From: Parachlorella kessleri
Taxonomy: Eukaryota > Chlorophyta > Trebouxiophyceae > Chlorellales > Chlorellaceae
Direction: 5' to 3'
DNA length: 49,551 nt
Assembly: GCA_001598975.1 (NCBI GenBank)
Contig: BBXU01000879.1
Span: 1-49,551, forward strand
The translations under genes were made by a program, and so were the position numbers. Positions within the stretch are counted from its first letter, which is position 1. Every line of letters begins with the position of its first letter. Below, piece by piece: positions 25,206 through 36,900 of the stretch. The notes beneath the pieces are model-generated. The model was not told the DNA's origin. It saw only the letters and a program-made list of their open reading frames with translations, and made no database searches.

Positions 25206-26773
25206 TGTGGCCAAGCTCTTGGCCAAGCTCTTGACCATGGTCGCCATATGAGTGCACGCACAGAAGCATTTGTCTATTGATGCTCTCCTTACTTTGGGCT
25301 GCAATATGCTCTGCCGACTGTATTTTTGAACTCAACAGCTCTGCTTGTGGCGTACAGATGCATACGCACCTTATATCAATCGTATGAATTGTTCCCTGTC
25401 TATCTTAATTATCTCAGAGGCTACTGCGCCCTCGTACTTCATACATACTGAGGCAATGATTGCTTTGATAGTACGGCTGTATCCAGGATTATCGCGGTGC
25501 GTCTTCTTTGACCTTTCTTTTTCGTTCATCGGCCAGTCGCAGGCCTCGTTGGGGTCAGGGTTCCTCTGCGCACACATTGACTAGCTCAGAAAGCAGAACA
25601 CTGCCCGGGCGCTGCCCATCCGAGTCTAGCTCTTGCAACTAGGTGCAATAGAGCCTGTCGGGCCCGTAGGTCAAAGCTAGGACCTGAGGTCGTCATCACA
25701 GTGAGCACGCTCTGGCGGGCCTATCCTAGCAGGGCTTCAGCAAGCAAACGATCCTGGCAGCATCTCGTGGTCTGCAGTGTTTTATCACCCTGCAGGGCCC
25801 TGGACAGGTGCTGATGCCCTCGCGATCACGATCTTCAGCGGCAACGTCTGAAGGCGGAGGGGGCCGCCTGCACAAGTGTAGCGACTTGTGGGGCGCTAGC
25901 ACCCTGGTGAGATGCATGCCGTCCTTCATATCCCCCGCCAACTTTTCGGAAGAGCCACCCTGACCCCGCAAAACAATTTTACAGCGTGTTAATACTACAT
26001 AGGTGTCTGTGTTGGGCGCCAGTCTTCAGGCACCTGTTGATCCTCCTTCCCCTGCTCCTGCATCTCCCCAGCGAAGCTAGCACGTTGCTGATTCCCAGCT
26101 CGGCAACGATACCTTGACAGCCAGGAGTTCTGGATAGTGCGCTGCGTTGGTACATGTGAATGCTTCAGCGCTGCCAGCCTGCATCCCTAAGCTAGGAAGT
26201 CGGAAGAACTGGCCCCCAGCTGGACTTTGGTGAGCAGGAGCGGGCGCCTATGTGGAGGTCTCAGCATGTCATGCTGAGAGGGGGTGCTGTGCAGCATGGG
26301 GACTGGTTCGGAAGAACTAGCCTGTGGGGGTGCAATGTTAAGGCTTGGTTCCTGTATGCCGTTGTTGCTGGAGATGGCTGCGAGGGGCAGTGTTGTCAGT
26401 CATAGGCGCAGCCAGTTGTGACTGACACACGACAGGTCTGCCAAAAAGGTGGCCTGGATAAGGCAAAGCCCACCATCTCTCAAGGGGATGCACTGGCTGG
26501 AGGCTTATCTGAGATGCAAGTGCGAGCAAGGGTGGCACGAGGAGATCCTGCGTTGCCTGAAAGGGAAGCCGGGTTTTCCTCTGGTATCGCCGGCAGTGGG
26601 AGAGCGTACTGGCCAGCCTCAGCAGCTGTATGCACCTTGTGCAGGCGCTCTGATAGGAGGCACGGCCCCGAACACTGACGAGTGGGGCTAGTACAGCCGG
26701 CCAGCCAGTCAGCGGAATAGCTAGCTAGGCTGCAACCTAGCGGACCCAGCCGGCAGCTGGCAGCAGGTCAGTC
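25206..26773. other. Intergenic region between the secreted repeat protein and the ankyrin gene
   Basis: No supported exon. It holds the 3' flank of the upstream gene, whose stop codon is itself part of a TGTAA (25201-25205), and the 5' flank of the ankyrin gene. A perfect 10-bp-arm inverted repeat lies at 26259-26279. A 10-nt word (CGGAAGAACT) occurs twice nearby. No other structure was found. Confidence 0.5.
26259..26279. repeat. Perfect inverted repeat, 10-bp arms around one base
   Basis: TCTCAGCATG is followed by T and then its exact reverse complement. It could form a tight cruciform or be a palindromic protein-binding site about 500 bases upstream of the ankyrin start codon. Function not shown. 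Confidence 0.7.
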
Positions 26774-29700
26774 ATGCCGCTGTTTGCCTGCTTCTCTTGC
26801 ACAGCGCGGAACCAGCCAGGGGAGGATGCCTCTGAGACTTCCCGGCCCACCAAGGGCGCCTCAGAGGAGGAGGTTCGGGTGCGGGCGGGGCCCCCAGGGG
26901 AGGAGGAGCCCCCCGTCTCCATCAACCTCCATGAGGCGGCGTTCCAGGGGGATCTGCGGCTGATCCGCGGCATGTTGGGCCAGGGCGTGGACCCCAACGA
27001 TGAGCTGGGGGAGGAGTTCCGCACCCCGCTGCACTACGCTGCGCAGCAGGGCCACTCGCAGGTGCGGCGGCGGCTGGGTTTTGGTGTCCGCGTGTTTGGT
27101 GCTGGTGCGGGTGTTGTGTGGGCAGGGAGTGCTGGGTTGCGTGCCATGTTGGGTGCTTACCCGTAGTGCATCTGCCGCAGGGGTGGGTCTCGGGCCTTGG
27201 TCGGGGGCTGGGTCAAGACAGGGGCGGATGGTCAGCCAGTTCGAGGCTAGCAGCCAGTGCTGTGTTCTTAAGCCACATCATCGCATCATCTGCAAGCGGC
27301 TTGGCTGACCATCAACCTCGATTGTTGGTGTGGCCCTGTCACGTTGGGTCCCTGCACGGCTCTCAGGCGCTGCCATGGGAATAGTCCGCAGACGTGCCCA
27401 AGCAGCAATGTATCGGACAGTGTTCTACTCTGCCTGAGCCTGCGCTGCGTTTACCCTGCTGCACCGCTCCTGACAACCCATCCCAGGGCACAACTTCGTA
27501 TCCCCCTGCAGGCCATTGGCTTGCTGGTGGAGGCGGGCGCTGACGTGGCGGCGCGCGATGCGGAAGGCACCACGCCGCTCCACCTCGCTGCGGCCGGCGG
27601 CCACGTGATGGCGGTCCGCCTGCTGCTCGCGGCGGGCGCGCTGCCGTCCTGCACAGACGACGACGGCTGCACGCCGCTGCACGTGGCGGCGCACAAGGGG
27701 CAGCTGGAGGCTTTAGAGAACCTGCTTGAGGCGGGGGCTAGCGTGCGAAGCGCCGACGCGGCCGGCAGGTGCGCGCTGCTGGGCCGGCTAGGATTGTTCC
27801 GCCTATGTGCTACTGCTACAGAAGCCTGCGCAGGGTTCCTTGCAGTTGCACCTCTCCTGTGGGGCTGCTGCTCGCGGCAATTGTCACCTTCTGTTGCCCG
27901 TTGTGGGAGCGGGGCGCTGCTTGAGGGTACTGTGCGACTTGCAGTGGTAGGGTTGCTGGGGCGCATTGCAGTACACCTTATGGTCGACAGCCTCCCTCTC
28001 AAGGACGTCCGAGGTTGTGCCAGGGAGTGTGAGGCCTGCCTTCCCCAAGGGGCAATGGTATGCATGCTAACGTACCCTGTAGGGAGAGGCGAGGCAGAAG
28101 GCTGGAAGCACAAAGGCAGCCTGGCTTGCACATTGCCGCACGTTGCCTTGCTCCTTCTCTCACCCGGGATTGCACAGAATCGAGAGTCAGCTGTAAGAAC
28201 TGACTGCTTGTCTAGCTTGCTTTCTTATGTGTTGCTAGAATTATTCTCCTGTACACCTGGCTAACCTGCAACTTGCACCCTCGTGTATGCAGGACTGCCC
28301 TGCACTTGGCATGCGAGGGGGGCCACGAGGCAGTGGCCCGGACCCTGTTGGCCCACAACGCTGACCCGACAGTGACGGACGACGAGGGCTACACCGCGCT
28401 CCATGCCGCGGCGGCGGCCGGTCACTATCGCATGGTGCCGATCCTGCTGGGGCGCGGTGCTAGCCTGGCAGCAACCACAGAGCTGGGCGGCACGCCCCTG
28501 CATGTGGCGGCGGCCAAGGGGCAGTATGAGGTGGCGCGGTCGCTGCTGGCGGCTGGGGCCAGCGCAGCGGCGGTGGATGTGGACGGCGCGCAGCCGCTGC
28601 ACCTGGCCGCCCGCGGGGGCCACGTGAAGACCATCAGGGCGCTGCTCAGTGCGGGGGCAGACGCCAGCGCCACGGCAGCGGACGGCGCCTCGCCGCTGCA
28701 CATTGCCGCCATCAACGGCGACCTGGAATCCATGGAGACGCTGCTGCGGGGGGGTTCTGCGCCCAACAAGGTCAACAAGCACAACGGGCTGGCGCCAATC
28801 CACGTGGCCGCATGCGCCGGCCAGGCCGATGCGGTGCTAACCCTGATCTCAGCAGGGGCGCTGGCCGACAGCCCTGCCAGCGGCAGCGAGCACAAGAAAG
28901 CCACGCCGCTGCACTTTGCGGTGAGGTCTGGCAGCTTGGAGACGGTGCAGACACTGCTGTCAGCGGGCGCGCACGTGAACAGCGTCTCAGCAGCCGACCG
29001 CTCCACCCCGCTGCACCTGGCGGCGGCAGCCTGCGACCCCGACATAGTGCAGGAGCTGCTGGGGGCGGGCGCTGACGTGGCGGCGGTTGACAAGGAGGGC
29101 GGCACCGCGCTGCACTGCCTGCTGCGCCACTGGGAGAAGAGCAAAGCGGGCAAAGCGTCGGCGGTGGCCCGGGCGCTGGTGGCCGCCGGCGCGGACCCCA
29201 TGAAGGTGGACAAGAAGCGCGAGACCGCGCTGACGCTGGCCACTGCTTCAGGGCTGACGCAGCTGCAGCTGATGTTGATGAAGACCGTGGAGGAGCGCCA
29301 GCTGGGCTACAGGCCTGCAGGTGGGTGGGGGTGGTCGCTGTGGTGGGGCAGGGGTAGATAGTGCTCACGGCTTCTGGCACTGCCTTACGACCCTGGATGC
29401 TGTCCAGCTGGCTTGAGAGATGGGTGCTAGCCTTGGAGGCTTAGAACAGACGTGACTCGACGGTGCAGCAGCAAGAGATCCCTGATGGCACTGTGTTTGC
29501 GCACTTGCTTGCCTTGCTGCCTGCTGACGCATAGATGCCTTGGACCTTGCATCTGCCCCTCTTGCACGTCTGGTGCCCCCCAGCTGCCTAATCTATGCCG
29601 TCACCCCCTTGCAGCCTGGCACCCAAGCTGGCTGTCTGCTTAGAAGCCCTCGCCCTGCATGCTTGGCATACCCCACTCGGCCACCACGCCTTGCATGCTG

Positions 29701-29882
29701 TGGACCACACCCACCCCTCACCACAGCACATATATGTGCTGCTGCGCTCGCACGCTCCCCTTGCAGGCTCTCCCGCCCCCGCCGGCCCCCTCACGCCTGA
29801 CAGGCCCGGGCGGGCGGGGCCCGCCCTCAAGCCGCAGCGCTCCCTGTCCAGAGTCTTCAGCAGGACGCTGTCGCGCTGGTAA
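26774..29882 (+). CDS. Ankyrin-repeat protein (about 13 repeats)
   Basis: Predicted intracellular protein-protein interaction scaffold; no catalytic domain is visible. Exons: 26774-27061, 27512-27768, 28293-29320, 29767-29882 (562 residues). The N-terminus MPLFACFSCTAR has two Cys that could be lipidated (inference). After an acidic linker, repeats run almost without gap from about residue 50 to 515, each with TPLHxAA and LLxAGA cores (TTPLHLAAAGGH, GTPLHVAAAKGQ, STPLHLAAAACD). The twelfth has an insert (HWEKSKAGKAS). The tail is basic and Ser/Arg-rich (PQRSLSRVFSRTLSRW). Exon 3 (1028 nt) carries nine or ten repeats in one block, unusually long for this locus. The stop TAA at 29880-29882 overlaps a perfect donor (GTAAGT), so the last intron may continue to an acceptor at 30000 and add about 55 residues. 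Confidence 0.9.
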
Positions 29883-31221
29883 GTACCCGGCTCCTTTTCC
29901 GGTACGTTGTGGGCGGATGTCGCACCGTAAGGGAAGCTATCCCTTTCACTAGTGCGCCGGGGGTACAGGCCACATGCCAAATTGCCCTGTCCTCTTGCAG
30001 CCTATGGTTTGTGCTTCCACATGTTTGTGGTATGGAAGGTGATGAGCATGCTTTGTTGTGCCGGCCTAGGTCTGCGCTATATTTACCACCACTGAGGTGT
30101 TCAGAGGAGGTTTGCCCACGGTTGTTGGTCGGACTGCTGCTGCCCACTTGCTGCAGATGCTAGCGCTCCTGGGAGGACACTCCAGGCCCATGCCAGCCCT
30201 TGGAATCTTGCGAGATTCAGTGGTTTGGTGCCTACAAGGCTCAGGACCGCAAAATCGGTGTTGGAGGGCCACCAAGTACAAGAGCCACCAAGTACAAGTC
30301 CTGTACCGCTCCGGCCCACCAAGGGGTTGCATTTGGAGAGAGTGGTGGCGAACATTTTTCGGAGCAATAGTAGGCAGGCTTTCCTTGGCGAGCGCTGGTC
30401 AGGCGAGACAATGCACACAACTGGAGGATGGGTAGCCTTACAGCGCAGTGGGCTGTTCTACTAGGACAGCTTGTTACAGACAATTGCCGGCCATGGAGCA
30501 AGGACAATTCATGCGGTGATGACAAGGGCAGCAGCGCTGACGATGCTGTCAGGTGCTGACACGCGCTTGCTGTGCTGTCAAGCCGCAGTTGGATGGCCGG
30601 CTTTATGCATGAGATGGCTTCCAGTGAAGTGCCAGGCAGGTTGCTCAAGTTGTGGCTCAAGCCACTGGTTCTTAAGTGAAGGCTTTGTGTAGTATAGTAG
30701 AATTGCCCCATCTCTGCGTGGCCAAGTTCCTTGCTTGCGCTGTTGGTTGCTTTCAGCTGTGAGGTCACCCGTTTTCTGATAAGGGAGCTGGATGGACAGG
30801 TGTAAGAAATTTGAGGGTTTGGGGCCTGTATGCCAAACTTGCCTTGGACCTGGCAGGATTGGTGCTTATGGAGGTGGTTGATGCTTAAGCCCTTCTGTTT
30901 TGATGATAGGAGTGGACCCTACTAATAGTTATGCAAGGTATGGCGGGGGCGCGGCCTGCCGAGCTGGAGCTCCATGTCCAGCTTTGGCCATTCTCCTGTT
31001 AAGATTGCATTATCTCCTCGCATGGGATCGTTTCACACGACCTCCTCGGGTTTCCTTTCCCTCCAGCCTCTGGGTTCGAAACCCCGCTGATATTCATTGT
31101 CAGCCTCGACCTCCACCTTAGAGGTTCTGACTGGGTCCCGGCTCCAATTGCACGCCTGCACTGGCGGTCCAGGCGCTCGTGCGGCAGACGTCTCTCTAGC
31201 AATTTGAATAGTGGCAGCGGC
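29883..31221. other. Intergenic region between the ankyrin gene and the small secreted gene
   Basis: No convincing exon beyond the possible extra ankyrin exon at about 30001-30160. The first TGTAA after the ankyrin stop is at 30801-30805, about 920 bases downstream. A 15-nt direct repeat (GCCACCAAGTACAAG) occurs at 30268 and 30284. Confidence 0.5.
30268..30298. repeat. 15-nt tandem direct repeat
   Basis: GCCACCAAGTACAAG occurs at 30268-30282 and again at 30284-30298, one base apart. It looks like a recent slippage duplication in non-coding sequence. Confidence 0.85.
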
Positions 31222-33174
31222 ATGGTTAGACACCGGCAGCACTGGGAGCAGAAGGCCGCAGCACTGGTGCTTCTAGTAGCACTTGCTATTTTCAAAGCAG
31301 CCGCAGTGGATACCACTAGGCAAGCACTGAAAGGCAGCCTTCAAGTATCTCTGCAGCGCCACGACCCTCCTGCCGTGCAGCACTGCTAAGGGCGTGGGAA
31401 GTTACCGACTCCCCACGCTGGTCAGCCTTGCCCCAGCATAAAGAGCCCTGCGATGTTTGTAAGCTGTGTTTGCCTCCCACTGCTGCAGCCTGAGCAGCCG
31501 GGTGGACCCCTTTTGGATGCCAGTGAGAGGCAACAACTGCACAGCAAGCTGTCAGGCGGTGGGTATGCAGCCCGTGCGGTGTACGGCAGGCAAGGACTGC
31601 GACCTCTGCGCCGGCGAAGCCGGCGGTCAACTCTGGATGGGTGAGCAGGTTGGGGGGTGTGCATGGTGGTGGTGTGTGGTGTGGGTGTTGTGTGGTTATG
31701 CGTGGGGGGGGGGGACCCGCTGTGGGGTGCAACTTCCTGGAGGGACACGTGTGGAGCGCAGGTATGCCGGGTACTCATTTGCCAAGAGACTTCCCATGGC
31801 AGCACATTGTCTCCTTTCGGCAAAGCAGCGACCTGTTGTATGGTTCTATGCCTTCCAGCTGGAGTGGAGCTCCCCTGAAAAAACCCTCTCTGACAGCACC
31901 ACGCGTCCTTCTTGTGTGTAAAGGCTGGGCATCTTCTCCCCCAGCTAGGCCATCAACACTGTCATGTACACCTGACCTGACTAACAGTGTCTCAAACCTT
32001 GCTGATATAGCCCCGCTTTAATCTGCACACTGCCTTCACTGAACCCCCCGGCAGGCACCAAGCGCTCCCTGCCAGATGTGTGCCAGTGGGTCAACGGCAC
32101 GGCTGCCGGGAAGCCGCTGATAAAGACCTGGAAGTTCGGGTACAGCTGTGGCTGCCTGCCCGCCAACGCCAAGGCTGCGCCGCCCAGAGCTGACGCCGCG
32201 TGGACCAAGGACACGGCCGCGGCTTGTCCGGCGGGCCTCAGCCCTGTAGACAGGCTGTGCCAGGTCAAGTTTGGCACCCCGGTGAGTGTGTTGTAATCTC
32301 TGGGGAGAGAGGGGGGATCAGAGGCCTCTAGCACTGTTGACAGTGGGGGAGGGTACCTGGGGAGTTACAGAGGGCACCCGGGCTGGCATGGTTTGTGGGA
32401 ATGGGAACGCTTGCAAGGTTACCTGCTGACTGAGCTGCAGACTTGTTTCACAGTAGCAGGCCCACCACATCTCAACATTTGGAGGCATGCTGATGCATGA
32501 GCTTGGCAGGTTTATAGCCGACCCATTTCAACACTGTTAATGCTCAAGCAGGCTGAGCTGCCCCACTGCCTGCCCTGGGGGTGGTACACACCCCTTGTGT
32601 GGCCTACTACACTGCTAGCCACCACAGTTGAGTGGTAGGCCTGCTGACAGGGTCCTCCTTGCCGCTGTTGTTGGCAAGTGCAGTGGTACATGGGCTGGGT
32701 CAGCGACAAGGGCAACTGCACCTTCTACTACCCGGCCAACGGCAAGGCACCCACTCCGAGAGCCACCTCCGTTGCTGCATACGGCAGGCTGTGAGTGATG
32801 CACTGAGCCTTCCTAGATCCTGCACAGCGCGTGGCTCAGCGCCCTCTATGTGCTTGCTGATGCCTGCTTTAAAGGGCAGGGTGTGGGGACACCCCGTTGA
32901 GCTGAAGGGGGGAGCTAATCCTGGAAAACGCCTGTTTACCGAAGCAGCTTTCAGCCGCCAAATGGGTGTGGACATGAAGTTGCACTGGCTTGCCCACCCA
33001 TGTGTGTATGCAGTAAAATCCTGGCCCTACCTTGTGTCGCATTTGCTGCTTGTCCTGCAGCGGTAAGTCTGCACCCCAGGATGAGGGATGGTACCCCACC
33101 GGGTGCGGAGAGTTTTTTTCTGTTGTTTGTGCAGGTGCATCCCCAACAAGTATGCCTATGTTCACGTACCTTGA
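31222..33174 (+). CDS. Small secreted cysteine-rich protein
   Basis: Family not recognised. Exons: 31222-31319, 31489-31640, 32055-32281, 32684-32790, 33135-33174 (207 residues, TGA). The N-terminus (MVRHRQHWEQ then AAALVLLVALAIFKAAA) is a clear signal peptide or anchor. The mature part is short and Cys-rich: NNCTASC, RCTAGKDCDLCAG, GYSCGCLPAN, ACPAGLSPVDRLC, GNCTFYY, and a final CIPNKYAYVHVP. N-glycosylation sequons (NCT, NGT) also suggest export. Intron 1 starts GCAAGC; it is the only donor that keeps the signal peptide in frame with exon 2. If the last intron is not spliced, translation ends two codons later (TGA at 32792). The expected role is extracellular or wall-associated; enzyme, lectin or structural protein cannot be told apart here. 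Confidence 0.66.
31704..31714. repeat. G11 run in an intron
   Basis: Eleven consecutive G lie in intron 2 of the small secreted gene, a likely spot for sequencing-length error. Confidence 0.9.
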
Positions 33175-33908
33175 CTTGGCGATTCTATGCTAGCTCTGGT
33201 CAGCCTGAACATGCTAGTTTTAAGGCCTCTGCGGACTGAAGGCCATTCCTATTGAATATGCCAAGGACAGTTCTGGGCAAGTGCTGCCTGCTGATCCGCG
33301 CTCCCTTGTAACGGACGCCTGTAGCTTTACCTTGAGCAGTTTTGCCACAAATTCATCTTCTTTTGTGGGGCTGGCTTTCCCATACCGCAGATCACTCTTC
33401 TATCTTAAATCACTCTTGGAGGGGAACCAATCTTGTTTTTGGCGTGTTGCAGCTGTTGCACCTATGACTTGCTTATTATCAGGCCATCTGTTTGCAGAGC
33501 TTTCTTTTTCTTCTTCCGAAGTCTCCCTTATCCCGGATTCTGATCTTGTACTACGGATTGTGTTTGCTGTAAAATTTGTTTCTTGAGGGTTGCTGAGAAG
33601 AACGAGAAAACGTAGTGTTGTTATTCTACTCTCGAGTTGTGCTGGCTTCAGCACTCGGCAAGGGCGCCAATCAGCCAAAGCTTACACATTCAGCAGCTGC
33701 GCTCGCTTGTTGCGCCAGTTCATTACTTACCAATCCAAGTCCTCTCGTGGCGCCCTGGCGCCTAACGTCAGCATGTGTCACCCCATTTTGTGCGAAATGA
33801 GCACCTTTCATGGTGCACTCTCCGCATTAGAAAGCAGCATAGCGCTACCGGGGAGCAAGGGCGCTTTGTTGGCCAAGCGTGCGCCTGGCTTCATGACGTA
33901 GTCCAGCC
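33175..33908. other. Intergenic region upstream of the SHPRH-like gene
   Basis: No exon supported. It holds a pyrimidine-rich, less GC-rich stretch at about 33350-33600, plausibly the promoter or 5' UTR of the downstream gene. A TGTAA at 33307-33311 lies 133 bases after the stop of the small secreted gene. Confidence 0.5.
33307..33311 (+). terminator. Candidate TGTAA poly(A) signal of the small secreted gene
   Basis: TGTAA is the usual near-upstream poly(A) element in chlorophyte algae. This is the first copy after the stop at 33174. The call rests on the motif and distance alone. Confidence 0.35.
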
Positions 33909-36900
33909 ATGGGGCGAAGGAAGACGAGGCCGCAGGCCAACTTGGGCCCTGTGGAACAACGGCTGCAGCATGAGGCTGCCCTAGATGCTGATGCCGTGCA
34001 AGATGGTGAGGAGCCTCCTGAGGACGGAGATGAAGCCCCTGCAACACGGCCCAGCAAGCGTCAGCGAGGGGGCACAGCAGACCCAGGGGATACCTCCCAC
34101 GTTGAGGTTATCGTGCCCCTCAGGGGAGCAGGAAGTAGCCCTGCTGGTCAGGACCAGCTGCGGCCCTTTGGCAGTGTGCGGCTGGGCATGTCTGGGTCGC
34201 AGGAGCAGCTGCAGCAGGCTAGTAGCTTGCGGCTGTGGAGGGAGCGGCATGGGGCTGAGGGTGGCCAGGAGCGGGAGGAGGAGTTCCAGCAGCGAGTGAG
34301 GCTGTCCATGGAGGCCAACGGTCCCCAGGGAGCTGCGCAGGTCAGCTGACGCTGCGACATGAGCCTAGATGGGCCTCTGCCAGGGTTACCTCAGTGGGCA
34401 ACTATGTTGTCCAACACAGGTTTGGCAGCCATCCGCACAAGATATGCTAGGTGAAGTGGAGCCCGCCATGACTTTTTTGAGGTCCTACAGTCCTGTCCTG
34501 CCTGACTTGTAATGAATGTCGGTTCAGTGGCTGGCACAGAGTCATGGTAGCTGTGGGCGGCTGTATTTCAAGCCAGTGCTGGGTGGGCACTGGGCATGTT
34601 CCACACCTGGCAAGTTGCAAATTGGGTCTGCGGCCCCTAAACCGCAGGGCACCCTCGACTTGCCATCAGGCGAGGTAGTGTCAGCCTTGTTGGAGCTCCT
34701 GAGGCGTGGCCTGCTTGCTGCCTCGCTGGCAGCCGGCCCCTCAGCACCCCCGCAAGCCCAGCAGGCACAGCAAGGAAGGCAAATGGCACCAGAAACGGCA
34801 GCCGCACCGGCCGCTACAGCTGAGGCTGGCAATTTGGAAGCAGGGCAGGGGAGTATCCAGGATGACAACACTACAGCCCCACAGCCAGTCAGCAGCTGCA
34901 GCCTTCAGCTGTGGCTTACCGAGCGTGCCTTCGAAGAGTGTGAGGTCTTGTGGCCAGGCCAGACCCCTCGCCGCAGGTCCTGCCAGCTGATTAAGACGCT
35001 GCTGCTGGGGTGGTTGTGGCCAGAGCTGGACCCTGAACACGAGGGTGCTGCTGCTGCCTCTCCTGGCAAGACGCAGCAGGCTCAGCATGGGGGCGCCACG
35101 GGCGACGCAGGGCTGTTCTCACCGCCGCTGGGCTCGCCCCCTCTTAGTCCTAGGAGCCCCATGAGCCAGCGTGGCGCCCCATTTAGCCCTGGCAGGGGCC
35201 ATGGCGCTGGCGCCTTTGATGCCGCGGAAGTGTACCAGGCAGTCAAGCCGACAGGGAGGGAGCCGGAGCTAGCGCAGCCCACGCCGGAGCTGCTGCCTAC
35301 GCTCAGGCGGTACCAGCGTAGGGCTGCGCACTGGATGGTGGCGAGGGAAAGCGGCGTAGTGCGTACGGGTGCCGTCGGGGCCGGCAATGCTGAAGGAGCA
35401 GCGGTGGGGCACCAGGCACAGCATGGGCAGCTGGCAGCATTGCTGCACCCGCTGTGGCGTGAACTGCTGCCTTGGTCAGCCGCCAGCGCCCCAGCACCGG
35501 CCCAGCAGGAGCAGGAGCAGGGTAGCGCAGCAGCACCCCTGGCGCCTTGTTACGTGAACCCCTACTCGGGGGCACTTTCCCGCCAGCGCTTCGAGGCGCC
35601 GGCGCCGGTTCGGGGTGGCATCCTCTGTGACGAGATGGGCCTGGGCAAGACTGTGGAGCTGCTGGCCTGTATCTCGGCTCACAAATACCTTGGGCCGCCT
35701 CCTGCATTCCATGCCCTCACCCTCAAGTGGGTGTGAAGTGTTGACAGCGTTGCTGCTGCATGGTTGGGGGTTGTGGGTGTGTGAGGCATGAGTGCGGTTG
35801 GAGCACCGCTTGCCACCGCCTGCGGGGTGCCAAGCTGGCCCTGCCTACCCCTGCCTTTTGGCTACGCAAATCGTCAGGCTTTCCTGGGAGAGCCTGACAG
35901 GACCCAGTCCATGCCACCGCCGCTCCCCTGCCTAACTGTCAAATTGCTAGCCCGCTGCATGGCAGGCAGCAGGTAGGCACGAAGAGTGCATATGTGTGGC
36001 AATATGAGTGCTGTACCCCGTCCTTGCTATTGTTCCCCCGTGTCACGCCCCTGCTACCCGCCGCGGCCCCGCAGGCGCCGGCGGCGGCAGGAGCGCATAG
36101 ACTGTGTCTGCGGCGTCAGCGACGCTGATGCGGAGGACCCAGAGGCCGAGGACTACCAGGGCTTGTGGGTGCAGTGTGATGCCTGTGACGCCTGGCTGCA
36201 TGGGGCCTGCGTGGGCCATCCACGCCAGCCGCCCAAAGGTTGGTGGCGGTGATTTGTGGCTGTGGCCGCTAGCCAGTCTAGGCTGGGGCCCTGCCATGGA
36301 ATACTACATGCGGCCTGCCGGTATGACTGGCACGGCTAGAGCGCGTTGCACGCTGCAACTGGGGCAGTGTGCTTGGCGTGCTGCTGCCTGAGAGGTAGCT
36401 GAGTGTGGGTTGTGGCGGCTTTCACCGCCGAGCTTCAACATGTGGGGCATGCTTCCAGTGTGTTTGAGGGGCGTGCAACCTGTCCGATCGGCAGAGTGCG
36501 CGGGTAGTGACAATGTTCCCCCCTCCCCTACACCCCCTTGCCTTGTTCGCTGCAGAGCTTGCTGTTGCGGGCCCTGGTGTTGTCTGCTCTGGCCTGGAAT
36601 TCTTGCCCACCGGTGTGGTTCCCCTTCCACACCAAGTTCTAGAAGTTGCTATTGGCTCCCTTGCAGGGGAGTTTGTGTGCCCTGTTTGCCTCCGGGCCAA
36701 GGCTGAAGTGGGGGTCACACAGGACTGCGGTGCCTCGCTCATTGTCTGCCCCCAGCCTATCCTGCAGCAGTGGTAAGCGCTTGCTGACAGCAGTGGAAGG
36801 CACTTCTCCCTGTGCTGAGTTGATAAATGCTGGCTTTGTTCACTTTTAGATTGCCGCAGCGCCCGGCTGTCCTAGCTGTCCCAAGGTTGCGTCTATCAAC

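Noticed and set aside
27344..28264. 306-codon frame as a stand-alone protein
   Set aside because: It is ankyrin exon 2 with flanking intron read-through; only 27512-27768 encodes repeats.
34516..35736. 406-codon frame from ATG 34516 as a separate gene
   Set aside because: It lacks its own ATP-binding context upstream. Splicing from 34340 to 34528 joins it in phase to the ATG at 33909, and downstream exons continue the SNF2 domain.
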